A stretch of DNA of 64,000 bases from Nonomuraea montanisoli (GCF_013363975.1 NZ_JABWGN010000001.1:496001-560000), one strand, 5' to 3'; numbered from the stretch's first letter, positions 51,313 to 60,743 are shown. A program made the numbers and translations. The notes: a model not told the origin generated them from the sequence alone.

Positions 51313-52719
51313 ATGATCACTAAAATCCCGTTCGGGGAGAAGTATGCACGGTTGAGCATCTTCGAGCCGAGCGAGGGGACCCTGGTGGTCGTGCCCTCGC
51401 TCTCCCTTCCGCAGGACGAGCTGCGCCGCATCACGGCCGCGAGGTGCTACGAGGAGCGCCTGCTCTTCCTCCTCCTCAGCCTCCGCGAGCCCGGGGTCAA
51501 GGTGGTCTACCTCTCCTCCATGCCCATCGACCAGGAGATCGTCGACTACTACTTCGGCTTCCTGCCGGACCCCGAGGACGCTGCCAAGCGGCTCACGCTC
51601 ATCAGCCTCGACGACCCCCGCACCCAGCCGCTCACCCGGAGCCTGCTCGCCCGGCCCGAGATGATCGAGCAGGTCCGCGCGGCCATCGACGGCGAGGACG
51701 CCTGGATGGTCCCGTTCGTCCTGAGCGAGCTGGAGGAGGAGCTCGCCTCGTCACTCGGCGTGCCCCTCTACGGACCGGCCACCGCGCTCGCCCACTACGG
51801 CTCCAAGAGCGGCTCGCGCGAGGTCGGCCAGGAGGCGGGCGTGCCCATGGCGCGCGGCTTCGGCGACCTGCGCACCCAGGCGGAGATCCAGGACGCCATC
51901 GACGCGCTGCCGGGCGAGCGCGTCATCGTCAAGCTGAACGACGGCTACTCCGGCCTCGGCAACGCCATCGTCAGCAAGTCCGGCGCCTCCCGCTTCAGCT
52001 TCTCCGCCGACGGCGAGACCTGGGACACCTTCTCCGCGAAGATCTTCGAACGGGGCGCGGTGGTCGAGGAGTTCATCGAGCACCGGCCGCTGTACTACCC
52101 GAGCGCGCTGGCCCGGATCACGCCGGGCGGCCACCACGACGTCGTGGCGACGCACGACCAGGTGCTCGGCGGCGCGAACAACGACGTCTACCAGGGCTGC
52201 ACGTTCCCCGCCGCCCCGGAGTACCGGGCCGAGGTCGGGGCGTCGGCCGCCCGGATCGCCGCCATCCTGGCCCAGCGGGGCGTGGTCGGGCTGTTCGGCA
52301 TGGACTTCTTCGCGCTCAAGGCCGACGCCGGCTACGCCGCGCTGCTGTGCGAGATCAACCTGCGCATCGGCGGCACGACCCACCCGTTCGGCGCCGCGGT
52401 CCTGACCACCGGTGCCACCTACGACCCGGACACCGGGCTGCTCATGGCCGACGGCCGGCCCAAGTACTACACCGCCACCGACAACTGCTCGTCGTCCTGC
52501 CTGCGCGGACGCTCCCCCGGCGAAGTGACCCGGATGGCCGAGCGACTCGGCCTCGGCTTCGACCACGCGGCCCGCAAGGGGAACGTCTTCCACCTGCTGG
52601 GCGCGATCCCGGAGCACGGGAAGCTGGGCTTCACCTCGATCGGCGACTCGCGCGAGGAGGCCGACGAGCTTCATCGTCTGACCCGTCTCGCCCTCTGCGG
52701 AGCGCCTTCCAGCCGATGA
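51313..52719 (+). CDS. ATP-grasp peptide ligase, PGM1-related
   Basis: This 468-residue ATP-grasp protein resembles PGM1, the ligase of pheganomycin synthesis. The N-terminal domain has LVVVPSLSLPQDELRRITA and YEERLLFLLLSLREPG. The ATP-grasp core has VIVKLNDGYSGLGNAIV and the metal-binding LCEINLRIGGTTHPFGAAVL, and a PGM1-type C-terminal domain follows (TATDNCSSSCLRGRSPGEVT). It probably forms an amide bond between a carboxylate activated by ATP and an amine; neither partner is known. There is no ribosome binding site before the ATG, which instead overlaps a 20-residue frame. The 3' end overlaps the SCO4848-type gene on the other strand by 89 bp. Confidence 0.85.
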   Translation: MITKIPFGEKYARLSIFEPSEGTLVVVPSLSLPQDELRRITAARCYEERLLFLLLSLREPGVKVVYLSSMPIDQEIVDYYFGFLPDPEDAAKRLTLISLDDPRTQPLTRSLLARPEMIEQVRAAIDGEDAWMVPFVLSELEEELASSLGVPLYGPATALAHYGSKSGSREVGQEAGVPMARGFGDLRTQAEIQDAIDALPGERVIVKLNDGYSGLGNAIVSKSGASRFSFSADGETWDTFSAKIFERGAVVEEFIEHRPLYYPSALARITPGGHHDVVATHDQVLGGANNDVYQGCTFPAAPEYRAEVGASAARIAAILAQRGVVGLFGMDFFALKADAGYAALLCEINLRIGGTTHPFGAAVLTTGATYDPDTGLLMADGRPKYYTATDNCSSSCLRGRSPGEVTRMAERLGLGFDHAARKGNVFHLLGAIPEHGKLGFTSIGDSREEADELHRLTRLALCGAPSSR

Positions 52720-52882
52720 CGCCGACGACGGCACCGAGGACGAGGTTGACGGCGATCAGAATGCCGTGCACCACGTAGAACGCGGTCGGATGCCCGTCGG
52801 CCAGGTTAAACCCCAGATTCACCCACTCAAAGATCATGAAAATCCCGAGAAGAATGAGGAATCCGGCGATCTTTCGCGACAT
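52631..52882 (-). CDS. SCO4848-family small membrane protein
   Basis: This 83-residue protein has two membrane helices (KIAGFLILLGIFMIFEWVNL and FYVVHGILIAVNLVLGAVVG), followed by the conserved GWKALR and a charged tail of about 22 residues. It matches the actinobacterial SCO4848 family, which regularly lies next to a D,D-carboxypeptidase and a YihY-like protein as here. GAGGGG precedes the ATG at 52882. The charged tail is the part encoded opposite the ATP-grasp gene. Function unknown, perhaps in envelope assembly. Confidence 0.85.
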   Translation of the reverse strand: MSRKIAGFLILLGIFMIFEWVNLGFNLADGHPTAFYVVHGILIAVNLVLGAVVGVIGWKALRRGRDGSDDEARRPPRASRRSR

Positions 52883-52966
52883 ACCCACCCCTCTAGTATC
52901 GAGGCAGGACCCCCCGGGGAATGTGTCGGCACATGCGCAAGAACTCGAAGCTACTCTGAGATCGCC

Positions 52967-54139
52967 ATGTGGACGAAACTGGTGCCTGCCACGGCACTCC
53001 TCGCCGCGGTCACGCTCACCGGGACCGCCCACGCCTCACCGACGTCACCCGTCAGCGCCTCACCGGCGACGCCCGCCATGCCCACCGCGAGCTCACCGGC
53101 GGTGCCGGAGCCGATCGGGGGCGAACGGCTGGTCCGCCACGGCATGGTGGCGCCCGACGGCGTCAAGGAGCCGCCCAAGACCAAGGCGACCTCGTACGTG
53201 ATCGCCGACGCCGACACCGGCGAGGTGCTCGCGGCGAAGAATCCCCACGGCAGGTACCTCCCGGCCAGCACCCTCAAGATCCTGACCGCCGTGACCCTCA
53301 TCCCGCTGCTCGACAAGAACAGGACGGTCCGGCCCAGCAGCGTGGCCGTCAACCAGGAGGGCAGCGCGGTCGGCCTGACCACCAAGCCGATCTACAAGGT
53401 GGACGACCTGTTCAAGGCGCTGCTGATGTCGTCCGGCAACGACGCGGCGATGGCGCTGGCCGAGGCCAACGGCGGCCTGCAGAAGACGCTGCGCGACATG
53501 AACGCCGAGGCCAGACACCTCCAGGCCAACGACACCGTGGCCCGGACGCCGAGCGGCCTCGACCAGCCGGGCCAGAGCAGCTCGGCCTACGACCTCACGC
53601 TCATCGCCCGCGCCGGCCTGGCCAGCCCCGAGTTCCGGCGGTACGTGAGCACGAAGGTCGCCAGGTTCCCGGCGCCGAAGGACTACTACGAGATCAGCAA
53701 CCACAACAAGCTGCTGTGGCGCTACAAGGGCATGATCGGCGTCAAGAACGGCTGGACGTCCAAGGCGCTCGGCAGCTTCGTCGGCGCGGCCACCCGCGAC
53801 GGCCACACGATCATCGTGGCGATCATGCGGCACGAGGGCTACTTCTGGGAGGAGGTGGCCGGGCTGCTCGACTGGGGGTTCGCCAACCGGGGCAAGGTGA
53901 CACCCGTCGGGCGGCTGGTCGATCCGCTGCCCGCGGCCGTGCCGGTGCGCGAGCAGCAGGCGGCGCCCGCCCCGGGCGTCTCGGCGAGCGCCCGGCCCTC
54001 CACGTCGCTGCTCGGCGCGGCCGCCGCCGCGCAGACCGACTCCAGCCGGCGCACCGGCCTGCTCGTGATCGGCGGCGGGCTGCTGTTCGGATTGTGCTGG
54101 CTCGGCTTCGGCCTGTGGCGCAGGCGGTCACGCCTCTGA
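52967..54139 (+). CDS. D-alanyl-D-alanine carboxypeptidase (PBP5/DacB type)
   Basis: The 390-residue serine peptidase trims the terminal D-Ala of peptidoglycan stem peptides. It has a signal peptide (ATALLAAVTLTGTAHA), catalytic Ser101 and Lys104 (YLPASTLKI), Ser156-Gly-Asn158 (LLMSSGNDAAM) and a KNG triad (IGVKNGWT) in place of the usual KTG. A C-terminal membrane helix (LLVIGGGLLFGLCWLGFGLW) anchors it with the enzyme domain outside. The ATG at 52967 starts the signal peptide. It corresponds to DacB1 of mycobacteria. Confidence 0.93.
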   Translation: MWTKLVPATALLAAVTLTGTAHASPTSPVSASPATPAMPTASSPAVPEPIGGERLVRHGMVAPDGVKEPPKTKATSYVIADADTGEVLAAKNPHGRYLPASTLKILTAVTLIPLLDKNRTVRPSSVAVNQEGSAVGLTTKPIYKVDDLFKALLMSSGNDAAMALAEANGGLQKTLRDMNAEARHLQANDTVARTPSGLDQPGQSSSAYDLTLIARAGLASPEFRRYVSTKVARFPAPKDYYEISNHNKLLWRYKGMIGVKNGWTSKALGSFVGAATRDGHTIIVAIMRHEGYFWEEVAGLLDWGFANRGKVTPVGRLVDPLPAAVPVREQQAAPAPGVSASARPSTSLLGAAAAAQTDSSRRTGLLVIGGGLLFGLCWLGFGLWRRRSRL

Positions 54140-54186
54140 CGGCCGGGCTCCTGGTCCCCGGGCGGCCCCTGACGCCCGGCGACCGG

Positions 54187-55134
54187 TCAAGCCTGTGACG
54201 GCAGGCCCGCCGAGGAGCCGTTCGACGGGATCGGCGACGGCGCGGGCGGCGGGCCGAGCCCGGCCGTGGCCGTCCACGCGGCGACGTACAGGATGAGCCT
54301 GGCCGAGAAGTTGATCCACAGCAGCAGGCCCACCATGACGGCGAACGCCCCGTACAGCGGGTTGTTGAGCGTGTGGCTCAGCAGCAGCCCGGCCGCCTGC
54401 TTGAGCAGCCCGAGACCAACCGCCCCGAGCAGCGCGCCCTTGGCGACCACCCGGAACGGCTGGGTCGGCTTGGCCACCCAGCCGAGCACGATGACGAACA
54501 GCAGCCAGTCGGCGACCAGGCTGGCCCCGAGGCCGGTCAGGAACAGTCCGGCGTTGTTCAGCGGCGTGTCGTCCAGGCCGAGGAAGCGCACCACCCAGGT
54601 GGTGGCCTGGGTGGCGAACCCGGTGACCAGGACGGAGGCCAGCAGCGCCGCGCCCAGCAGGACGAGCGTGACGAGGTCGCGCAGCTTGCCGCGGAAGTAG
54701 TCCAGCGGCGGCGCCGTGGTCATCGACATCTCCCGCAACGCCCCGCGCAGCGCGTCCACCGCGCCGAGCCCGGCGTAGAGCAGGCCCAGCAGACCGATGA
54801 TCCCGGCGGTCGCCTTGGCCGTGGCGATGCCCTGGACGTCGATCTGGTCGGCGATGCCGGGAAGCTGCTCCTCGATGGCCTTGCTCAGCGCCTTCATGGC
54901 GGCCTCGTCGTTGGCCAGGATGTAGCCGAAGACGGCGAAGCCGAGCGCCACGAGCGGGAAGAACGACAGGAACGCGAAGTACGTGACCGCGCCGGCCAGC
55001 CGGTCGCCCGACTGGAACTGGTAGCGCTGCACGGTCCTGATCCAATGGTCGATGAACGGCCTGCGGACTCGCCAGTGATCCCTGAGACGGCGCCCGCGCG
55101 CCTTCACCGCCTCGATCCGCTCGGACAGGCCCAT
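54187..55134 (-). CDS. YihY/BrkB-family inner membrane protein
   Basis: This 315-residue integral membrane protein has about six helices and the family marks GDRLAGAVTYFAFLSFFPLV and LLLWINFSARLILYVAAWTA. Earlier reports named the family ribonuclease BN, but the true function is unresolved. It converges with the carboxypeptidase gene across 47 bp, an arrangement also known from mycobacteria and streptomycetes. The ATG at 55134 lies in a sensible position before a basic N-terminus. Confidence 0.9.
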   Translation of the reverse strand: MGLSERIEAVKARGRRLRDHWRVRRPFIDHWIRTVQRYQFQSGDRLAGAVTYFAFLSFFPLVALGFAVFGYILANDEAAMKALSKAIEEQLPGIADQIDVQGIATAKATAGIIGLLGLLYAGLGAVDALRGALREMSMTTAPPLDYFRGKLRDLVTLVLLGAALLASVLVTGFATQATTWVVRFLGLDDTPLNNAGLFLTGLGASLVADWLLFVIVLGWVAKPTQPFRVVAKGALLGAVGLGLLKQAAGLLLSHTLNNPLYGAFAVMVGLLLWINFSARLILYVAAWTATAGLGPPPAPSPIPSNGSSAGLPSQA

Positions 55135-55291
55135 CGCTCTCGCGCCACCTTTCGCCTCGGCCAGTGGCTCCTGCCCCGCACCGGCCGGTCAAGTCTCGCA
55201 TCAGGCCACGATTTCCGCCGCTCAGAGACGGTTTCCGCCGCTCGAAGGGCGTGGCTCGGGCGAACGCGGAGACTCGGAGGTCCGGGCGGGC

Positions 55292-55361
55292 GCGGGGGCT
55301 CAGGTGAGCGCGGCAGCTTGGGCGCGCGGCGGCTCAGGCGAGCGCGGCGGCTCAGACGAGC
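55292..55361. repeat. Tandem 18-bp repeat across the amidohydrolase stop codon
   Basis: Units near GCGGCGGCTCAGGCGAGC stand at 55292, 55310 (degenerate, 16 bp), 55326 and 55344. The TCA in the last unit is the stop codon (TGA) of the amidohydrolase, so the C-terminal codons and stop are part of the repeat. Confidence 0.8.
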
Positions 55362-56632
55362 GCGGCGGTGACCCGGCCGGCGGCGGCGGCCAGCGCGTCG
55401 AGCGCCGCCGGCACGTTCTGGCCCACGAGCCGCCCGTCGCGCTTGACGACGCGCCCGCCGACCAGCACGGTGTCCACGGCGCTCGTGTCGGCGTTGAGCA
55501 CGATCGCGGCGATCGGGTCGTACGAGGCGGCCAGGCCGAGGGAGTCCGTGCCGAGCAGCACGAGGTCGGCCTGCTTGCCCGGCCGCAGCGACCCGGTCAC
55601 GTCGCCGAGCCCGACCACCCGGGCGCCGTCGATGGTCGCCATGCGCAGCACGTCGCGGGTGGTGAAGCCGAGCCCGACGCCGTCCGGCCGGCCGCGCTCC
55701 AGCGTGTACGCGGTCCGCATGAGGCTGAACATGTCGCCGGGAGCGCACGTCACCGTGTCGGCGCTGAACGAGACGGGCATGCCGGCGGCCTGCGCCCGCC
55801 CGGTCACGGGGTAGCCCATGCCGAGCGTCATCTCGTCGACGGGCGAGACGGACACGCCGCCCCCCGTTCCGGCGATGACCTTGAACTGCTCGTCGGAGTA
55901 GTGGTTGGCGTGGATGAACGTCATTCCGGGCGTGAGGAACCCGCGGGACTCCAGGAAGGCGAGCCCCTTGGTGGCGCTGTCCGGCCCCTGGCCGCCGAGG
56001 TGGACGGTGACGGGCAGGTCCAGCTCGCGGGCCGTCTCCAGCTCCGCCAGCGCCTGCTCCTCGGGCGCGATCTCCGGCCCGAGCGCGGCGAAGGCCATGC
56101 TCACCAGGCCGGCGGAGGAGAAGTAGGCGTCGCGGACGCGCCGGGTCTCCCTGGCCAGCTCGGAGAGCGGCCCCTGGTGGCAGTAGCCGAAGACGGCCCG
56201 GATGCCCGAGGCGCGCAGCGCCTCCACGGCGGCGTCGGTGTGCTCGGGCGAATGCTGGATGTGCGACCAGTCGAGCAGCGTGGTGACGCCGGCGTCGAGG
56301 CTCTCCAGGGCTCCGGCGAGGTTGCCGGCGAGGACGTCCTCCGGCTGGAAGGCGGGGCCGAGCTGCCCGAAGATGCGCTCCGCGTAGCCGGCGAACGCGA
56401 GGTCGGCGGTGGTCGTCCGGATGGCGGCCTGCCAGGTGTGACGGTGGGAGTCGACGAAACCGGGCATGACGATGTGCCGGGACGCGTCGATGACCTCGGC
56501 GCCGTCCGGGGCGGTCAGGTCAGGGCCGACCTCCGCGATCCGGCCATCCTCGATCCGCACGTCGGCCCGGCCGATGACCACCGGCTGCGGCTCGGTGTCG
56601 ACGACGATCCCGTTCTTGATCAGAGTTTGCAT
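55352..56632 (-). CDS. Amidohydrolase, ATZ/TRZ-like (guanine/cytosine deaminase superfamily)
   Basis: This 426-residue TIM-barrel metal hydrolase carries the N-terminal MPGFVDSHRHTWQAA (first metal pair, with Arg between the two His), TVHLGGQG, FIHANHYSDEQFKVIA and the C-terminal Asp in MPVSFSADTVTCA. The closing segment GSLRPGKQADLVLLGTDS is usual. It probably deaminates or dechlorinates a heterocycle; the substrate is unknown. The ATG at 56632 sits within the palindrome TTTGCATGCAAA. A MarR gene is divergent 60 bp away with an operator between. Confidence 0.87.
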   Translation of the reverse strand: MQTLIKNGIVVDTEPQPVVIGRADVRIEDGRIAEVGPDLTAPDGAEVIDASRHIVMPGFVDSHRHTWQAAIRTTTADLAFAGYAERIFGQLGPAFQPEDVLAGNLAGALESLDAGVTTLLDWSHIQHSPEHTDAAVEALRASGIRAVFGYCHQGPLSELARETRRVRDAYFSSAGLVSMAFAALGPEIAPEEQALAELETARELDLPVTVHLGGQGPDSATKGLAFLESRGFLTPGMTFIHANHYSDEQFKVIAGTGGGVSVSPVDEMTLGMGYPVTGRAQAAGMPVSFSADTVTCAPGDMFSLMRTAYTLERGRPDGVGLGFTTRDVLRMATIDGARVVGLGDVTGSLRPGKQADLVLLGTDSLGLAASYDPIAAIVLNADTSAVDTVLVGGRVVKRDGRLVGQNVPAALDALAAAAGRVTAALV

Positions 56633-56636
56633 GCAA

Positions 56637-56658
56637 AAAAGCTTAGTGAATAGCTTTT
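56637..56658. promoter_or_regulatory. Probable MarR operator
   Basis: AAAAGCT, eight bases, AGCTTTT forms a 22-bp dyad between the divergent amidohydrolase and MarR genes. It touches the -35 of the marR promoter and lies 4 bp upstream of the amidohydrolase ATG, so one dimer could close both. Confidence 0.65.
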
Positions 56659-56686
56659 GGAAAAGCAATCTGGCGACAAGTATCCT
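56657..56686 (+). promoter_or_regulatory. Promoter of the MarR gene, leaderless type
   Basis: TTGGAA (56657-56662), an 18-bp spacer and TATCCT (56681-56686), followed 6 bases later by the ATG. With initiation at or next to that ATG the mRNA would have no leader, which fits the missing ribosome binding site. Confidence 0.65.
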
Positions 56687-56692
56687 CGTTCC

Positions 56693-57199
56693 ATGAAGAA
56701 CGACGAGGTGGACGGGCTCGTCCCGCGCTGGCGCGACTCCGGCATGCCGTCGGGCCTCATCGCCGGGCTGGAGCTCAGCAAGCGGGCGTCCCGCCTCGAC
56801 ATGCTCTTCCAGGAGGCCATCAAGGCCGAGCTGGCCGGGCTGGGCCTCACCTACGCCGAGTTCGACATCCTCGCCGCGCTGGCCCGCGCGGAGCCCCCGC
56901 ACGCCATGAAGCCGAGCGAGCTGTCCAAGTCGCTCTTCCTCACCTCCGGCGGCACCAGCAACGTGCTCCAGCGCCTGACGGCCGCCGGCTACGTCGAGCG
57001 CGCCGCCGATCCCGGCGACGCCCGCAGCAGGTGGGTGCGGCTGACCCCCGAGGGGCTGAAGGTGGCCAACACCGCGCTGGACCTCGCGGGCAAGGCCAAC
57101 AGCGAGGTGATGGCGGGCGTCCCCGAGGAGACGGTGCGGCGGGCCGCGGACGCCCTGCGCGAGATCCTCGTGGCGGTCGGCCGCCGCAGGATCCGCTGA
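56693..57199 (+). CDS. MarR-family regulator
   Basis: This 168-residue winged-helix regulator has ELAGLGLTYAEFDILAALAR, the recognition segment PSELSKSLFLTSGGTSNVLQ and the wing VERAADPGDARSRWVRLTPE, with dimerisation helices at both ends. It is divergent from the amidohydrolase and shares an operator with it, so it probably represses that enzyme until the substrate or a related compound binds. The ATG at 56693 appears to be translated from a leaderless message. Confidence 0.9.
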   Translation: MKNDEVDGLVPRWRDSGMPSGLIAGLELSKRASRLDMLFQEAIKAELAGLGLTYAEFDILAALARAEPPHAMKPSELSKSLFLTSGGTSNVLQRLTAAGYVERAADPGDARSRWVRLTPEGLKVANTALDLAGKANSEVMAGVPEETVRRAADALREILVAVGRRRIR

Positions 57200-57213
57200 C
57201 GGAACGCGCGACG

Positions 57214-57241
57214 GCGCCCGGCTCGATCAGGAGCCGGACGC
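57214..57241. terminator. Bidirectional hairpin
   Basis: GCGCCCGGCTC and GAGCCGGACGC pair over 11 bp with one mismatch around GATCAG, 14 bp behind the MarR stop. The remaining 95 bp to trpS hold two partial copies of a unit beginning GCCGTGTGCGGTGC (about 57240 and 57308). Confidence 0.6.
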
Positions 57242-57335
57242 CGTGTGCGGTGCCCGGAGGCCCGCCGTCCGCGCGCCCGGAGGCGCGCCATGTGCGTGCT
57301 CCGAGCTCGCCGTGTGCGGTGCTCGGAGGCTCGGG

Positions 57336-58340
57336 TCAGAGGCTCGCCAGGAAGCCGACCTTGTCGCGGACCTGCTCCATCGTCTCCTCGGCGACCTCGC
57401 GCGCACGCTGACCGCCGATCGCCAGCAGGCGGTCGAGCTCGGCCTCGTCGGCCAGCAGCTTCTCGGTGCGCTCGCGGATCGGCGTGAACGTCTCGACCAC
57501 GGCCTCGGCCACGTCCTTCTTGAAGGTGCCGTAGCCCTGACCCGCGTAGCGGGCGACCAGCTCGGGGATGGGCGTGCCGGTCAGCGCCGACTGGATGCGC
57601 AGCAGGTTGGACACGCCGGGCTTGTTCTCCTCGTCGAACAGCACCTCGGAGCCGGTGTCGGTGACCGCGCGCATGACCTTCTTGCGCAGCGGACCGGGCT
57701 GGTCGAGCAGGTCGAGGATGCCCGCCGGGCTGGAGGACGACTTGGACATCTTGGCCGTCGGGTCCTGGAGGTCGGTGATCTTCTCGACCTCCTTCGGGAT
57801 GTACGGAGCGGGGAGCGTGAACAGCTCGCCGTAGCGGTGGTTGAAGCGCTGCGCCAGGTCGCGGGTGAGCTCCAGGTGCTGCTTCTGGTCGGCGCCCACC
57901 GGGACGCTGTCGGCCTGGTAGAGCAGGATGTCGGCGGCCTGCAGGATCGGGTAGGTGAACAGCCCGACGCTGGCGGCGCTCTCGCCGAACTTGGCGGCCT
58001 TGTCCTTGAACTGCGTCATCCGGCCGGCCTCGCCCATGCCGGTCAGGCAGATGAGGATCCAGGCCAGCTCGCTGTGCTGGCGCACGTGCGACTGCACGAA
58101 GACCGTGGAGCGCTCCGGGTCGAGCCCGGCGGCGAAGAGCTGCGCGGCGGCCACGCGGGTGCGGCGGCGCAGGTCGGCCGGCTCGGTCGGCACGGTGATG
58201 GCGTGCAGGTCGACCACGCAGTAGAAGGCGTCGTGGGTCTCCTGCATCGGGACCCACTGGCGGACCGCACCCAGGTAGTTGCCCAGGTGGAAGGAGTCCG
58301 CGGTGGGCTGGATGCCGGAAAGAACACGAGGTCTGGCCAT
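57336..58340 (-). CDS. trpS: Tryptophanyl-tRNA synthetase
   Basis: This 334-residue class I enzyme charges tRNA-Trp. The HIGH-type motif is [14 protein letters not shown] and the KMSKS motif is [13 protein letters not shown]; the ATP/tryptophan pocket includes [19 protein letters not shown]. The start is the ATG at 58340 ([13 protein letters not shown]). It lies 14 bp behind the CorC-type gene on the same strand. Length and motifs are normal, so it is probably the housekeeping enzyme rather than a resistance paralogue. Confidence 0.95.
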   Translation of the reverse strand: MARPRVLSGIQPTADSFHLGNYLGAVRQWVPMQETHDAFYCVVDLHAITVPTEPADLRRRTRVAAAQLFAAGLDPERSTVFVQSHVRQHSELAWILICLTGMGEAGRMTQFKDKAAKFGESAASVGLFTYPILQAADILLYQADSVPVGADQKQHLELTRDLAQRFNHRYGELFTLPAPYIPKEVEKITDLQDPTAKMSKSSSSPAGILDLLDQPGPLRKKVMRAVTDTGSEVLFDEENKPGVSNLLRIQSALTGTPIPELVARYAGQGYGTFKKDVAEAVVETFTPIRERTEKLLADEAELDRLLAIGGQRAREVAEETMEQVRDKVGFLASL

Positions 58341-58354
58341 GGCACACAATTGTG

Positions 58355-59668
58355 TCAGGAATCCGGGTCGGGCGGCGACTCGACGGCCGGACCGCGTTTC
58401 ACTCTCACCCGGGCGACACGCCGCCCGTCCAGCTCGGTCACGGTGAGCTCGAACCCGGGGATCTCCACGGTCTCGCCCACGTCGGGGACGTGGCCGAGCA
58501 TCGCCATGACGAAGCCGCCGAGCGTCTCGTACGGCCCGTCGGGCAGCTTGATGCCGGTCTCGGCGGCGAAGTCGTTGAGGTTGGTCAGGCCGTCGATCTC
58601 GATCTCGCCGGCCGGGAGGACCACGGTGTCGTCCTCGATGTCGTACTCATCCCTGATGTCGCCGATGAGCTCCTCGACCAGGTCCTCCAGGGTGACGATG
58701 CCGGCCGTGCCGCCGTACTCGTCGATCACGATGGCCAGGTGATGGCCCTCGTCGCGCATCTCCGACAGCGTGGTGAGGACGCGCTTGGAGGCGGGCACGT
58801 ACTTGACCGGCCTGATCGGGACGAGCTCGCTGATCGGCTCCACGCGGCCGGTCAGCACCGGGTCCAGCAGGTCGCGGACGTGGACGAACCCGATGACCTC
58901 GTCGTACGACTCGCGGTAGACCGGGAAGCGCGAGTGGGGCATGCCGGCGGCGAGCACGGCCGCCTCGGCCAGCGGCGTGTCGGCCTCCATGAACTCCACC
59001 TCGGTCCGGGGCAGCATCACCTCGCGCACCTGGCGCTTGCCCGCGGCGAACACCTCGGCGATGAGGTGGCGCTCGTCGGCGGTCAGGTCCGTGTGGCCGA
59101 CGACCATGTCGCGCAGCTCCTCGGTGGTGACCTCCTCCCGGTCGGCCTGCGGGTTGCCGCCGAGCAGCTTCACCACGCCGTCCGTGGACTTCGACAGCGC
59201 CCAGATGACCGGCCGCGACAGGGTGGCGATCGAGTCGAGGAAGGGCGCGACGAACAGCGACAGGCCCTCGGCCCGCTGCAGGGCCAGGCGCTTGGGGGCC
59301 AGCTCGCCGAGCACCAGCGACACGTACGAGATGGCCAGCGTGACGAGCACCAGCGCGAGCACCGGGGCGACGGCGGGCGGCACGCCCCAGCCCCTGAGGA
59401 CCGGCACGAGCTGCATGCCGAGCCGGTCGGCGCCGAACGCGGCCGAGAGCATGGTGGCCACGGTCACGCCGATCTGCACGGCCGACAGGAAGCGGTTGGG
59501 GTCGCGGGCCAGCTTGGCAACCCGCTCGCCGCGGCGGCCCCGGTCGGCGAGCTTGCGCACCTGGCTCTCGCGCAGGCTGACCATCGCCATCTCCGCGGCC
59601 GCGAAGAAGCCGCCCACGAGAATGAAGACCAGGACGAGGGCGATGTTCGCGACGACGGTGTCAAACAT
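58355..59668 (-). CDS. CorC/hemolysin-family protein (CNNM + CBS + CorC_HlyC domains)
   Basis: This 437-residue membrane protein has an N-terminal CNNM/DUF21 domain with about four helices ([20 protein letters not shown] at the start). A CBS pair follows ([20 protein letters not shown] and [20 protein letters not shown]), then a C-terminal CorC_HlyC transporter-associated domain. Such proteins are linked to magnesium or cobalt efflux and membrane stress. I start at the ATG at 59668; an earlier start codon would add seven residues. No clear ribosome binding site. Divergent from galE. Confidence 0.9.
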   Translation of the reverse strand: MFDTVVANIALVLVFILVGGFFAAAEMAMVSLRESQVRKLADRGRRGERVAKLARDPNRFLSAVQIGVTVATMLSAAFGADRLGMQLVPVLRGWGVPPAVAPVLALVLVTLAISYVSLVLGELAPKRLALQRAEGLSLFVAPFLDSIATLSRPVIWALSKSTDGVVKLLGGNPQADREEVTTEELRDMVVGHTDLTADERHLIAEVFAAGKRQVREVMLPRTEVEFMEADTPLAEAAVLAAGMPHSRFPVYRESYDEVIGFVHVRDLLDPVLTGRVEPISELVPIRPVKYVPASKRVLTTLSEMRDEGHHLAIVIDEYGGTAGIVTLEDLVEELIGDIRDEYDIEDDTVVLPAGEIEIDGLTNLNDFAAETGIKLPDGPYETLGGFVMAMLGHVPDVGETVEIPGFELTVTELDGRRVARVRVKRGPAVESPPDPDS

Positions 59669-59757
59669 GGTGGTTGGCAGCGTACTCAACGCCTTTGGGG
59701 CGTATGCTGAACGGCAAGCCGTACATAATCAAACATATTCGCACAGGAGTAGACATC

Positions 59758-60705
59758 ATGAGGCTTCTGGTCACAGGGGGCGCGGGGTACATCGGAAGCG
59801 TCGTGGCGGCCCAGCTCGTCGAGGCGGGGCACGAGGTGACGGTGCTGGACGACCTCTCGACCGGCCACGCGGACGCGGTGCCGGAGGGCGCCCGGTTCGT
59901 CGAGGGCTCGATCACCGAGGCGGGCGACGCGCTGGCCGGCGTGGAGGCGGTGCTGCACTTCGCGGCCAGGTCGCTGGTGGGCGAGTCGGTGGAGAAGCCC
60001 GGGCTGTACTGGTCGCACAACCTCGGCGGCACGCTGGCGCTGCTGGAGGCCATGCACGAGCGGGGTGTGCGCCGCATCGTGTTCTCCTCCACGGCCGCCA
60101 CGTACGGCGAGCCGGAGCGCTCCCCCATCGTGGAGAGCGACCCCACCCGCCCGACCAACCCGTACGGGGCCTCCAAGCTGGCCGTCGACACGGCGCTCAC
60201 CGCCTACGCGGGCCTGCGCGGGCTCGGCGCGGTCAGCCTGCGCTACTTCAACGTGGCCGGCGCCTACGGCCGCCTCCGCGAGCGGCACACGGTCGAGACC
60301 CACCTCATCCCGAACGTGCTCAAGGTCGCCACCGGCGAGCGCGAGTCGGTGAGTGTGTTCGGCACCGACTACCCGACGGCCGACGGCACCTGCGTGCGCG
60401 ACTACATCCACGTGAGCGACCTGGCCCGCGCCCACCTGCTGGCGCTCGACGCCGTCACCGAGGGACAGCACAAGATCTACAACCTGGGCAACGGCACCGG
60501 GTTCTCCGTGCAGGAGGTGATCTCGGTCTGCCGCGAGGTCACCGGCCACGACATCCCCGCCGTCGTCGGGCCGCGCCGGGCCGGCGACCCGGCCGTGCTC
60601 GTGGCGTCGTCGGAGAAGATCCAGCGCGAGCTGGGCTGGAAGGCCGAGCGGGCGTCCATCCGCGACATCGTCGCCGACGCCTGGGACGCGCTTTCCGGCG
60701 AATGA
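59758..60705 (+). CDS. galE: UDP-glucose 4-epimerase
   Basis: This 315-residue extended SDR enzyme interconverts UDP-glucose and UDP-galactose. It has the NAD motif [20 protein letters not shown], the catalytic Ser/Thr in [22 protein letters not shown] with Tyr and Lys, and [13 protein letters not shown] typical of GalE. AGGAG lies upstream of the ATG. It stands alone rather than in a gal operon, so a role in surface polysaccharide precursor supply is likely. Confidence 0.92.
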   Translation: MRLLVTGGAGYIGSVVAAQLVEAGHEVTVLDDLSTGHADAVPEGARFVEGSITEAGDALAGVEAVLHFAARSLVGESVEKPGLYWSHNLGGTLALLEAMHERGVRRIVFSSTAATYGEPERSPIVESDPTRPTNPYGASKLAVDTALTAYAGLRGLGAVSLRYFNVAGAYGRLRERHTVETHLIPNVLKVATGERESVSVFGTDYPTADGTCVRDYIHVSDLARAHLLALDAVTEGQHKIYNLGNGTGFSVQEVISVCREVTGHDIPAVVGPRRAGDPAVLVASSEKIQRELGWKAERASIRDIVADAWDALSGE

Positions 60706-60743
60706 CGCATGAGGCCATGCGATATGTGCTGTGATACCGAAAT

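Noticed and set aside
57240..57335. Repeated GCCGTGTGCGGTGC segments as a regulatory array
   Set aside because: Only two partial copies with irregular spacing; likely debris of a decayed tandem repeat behind the terminator.
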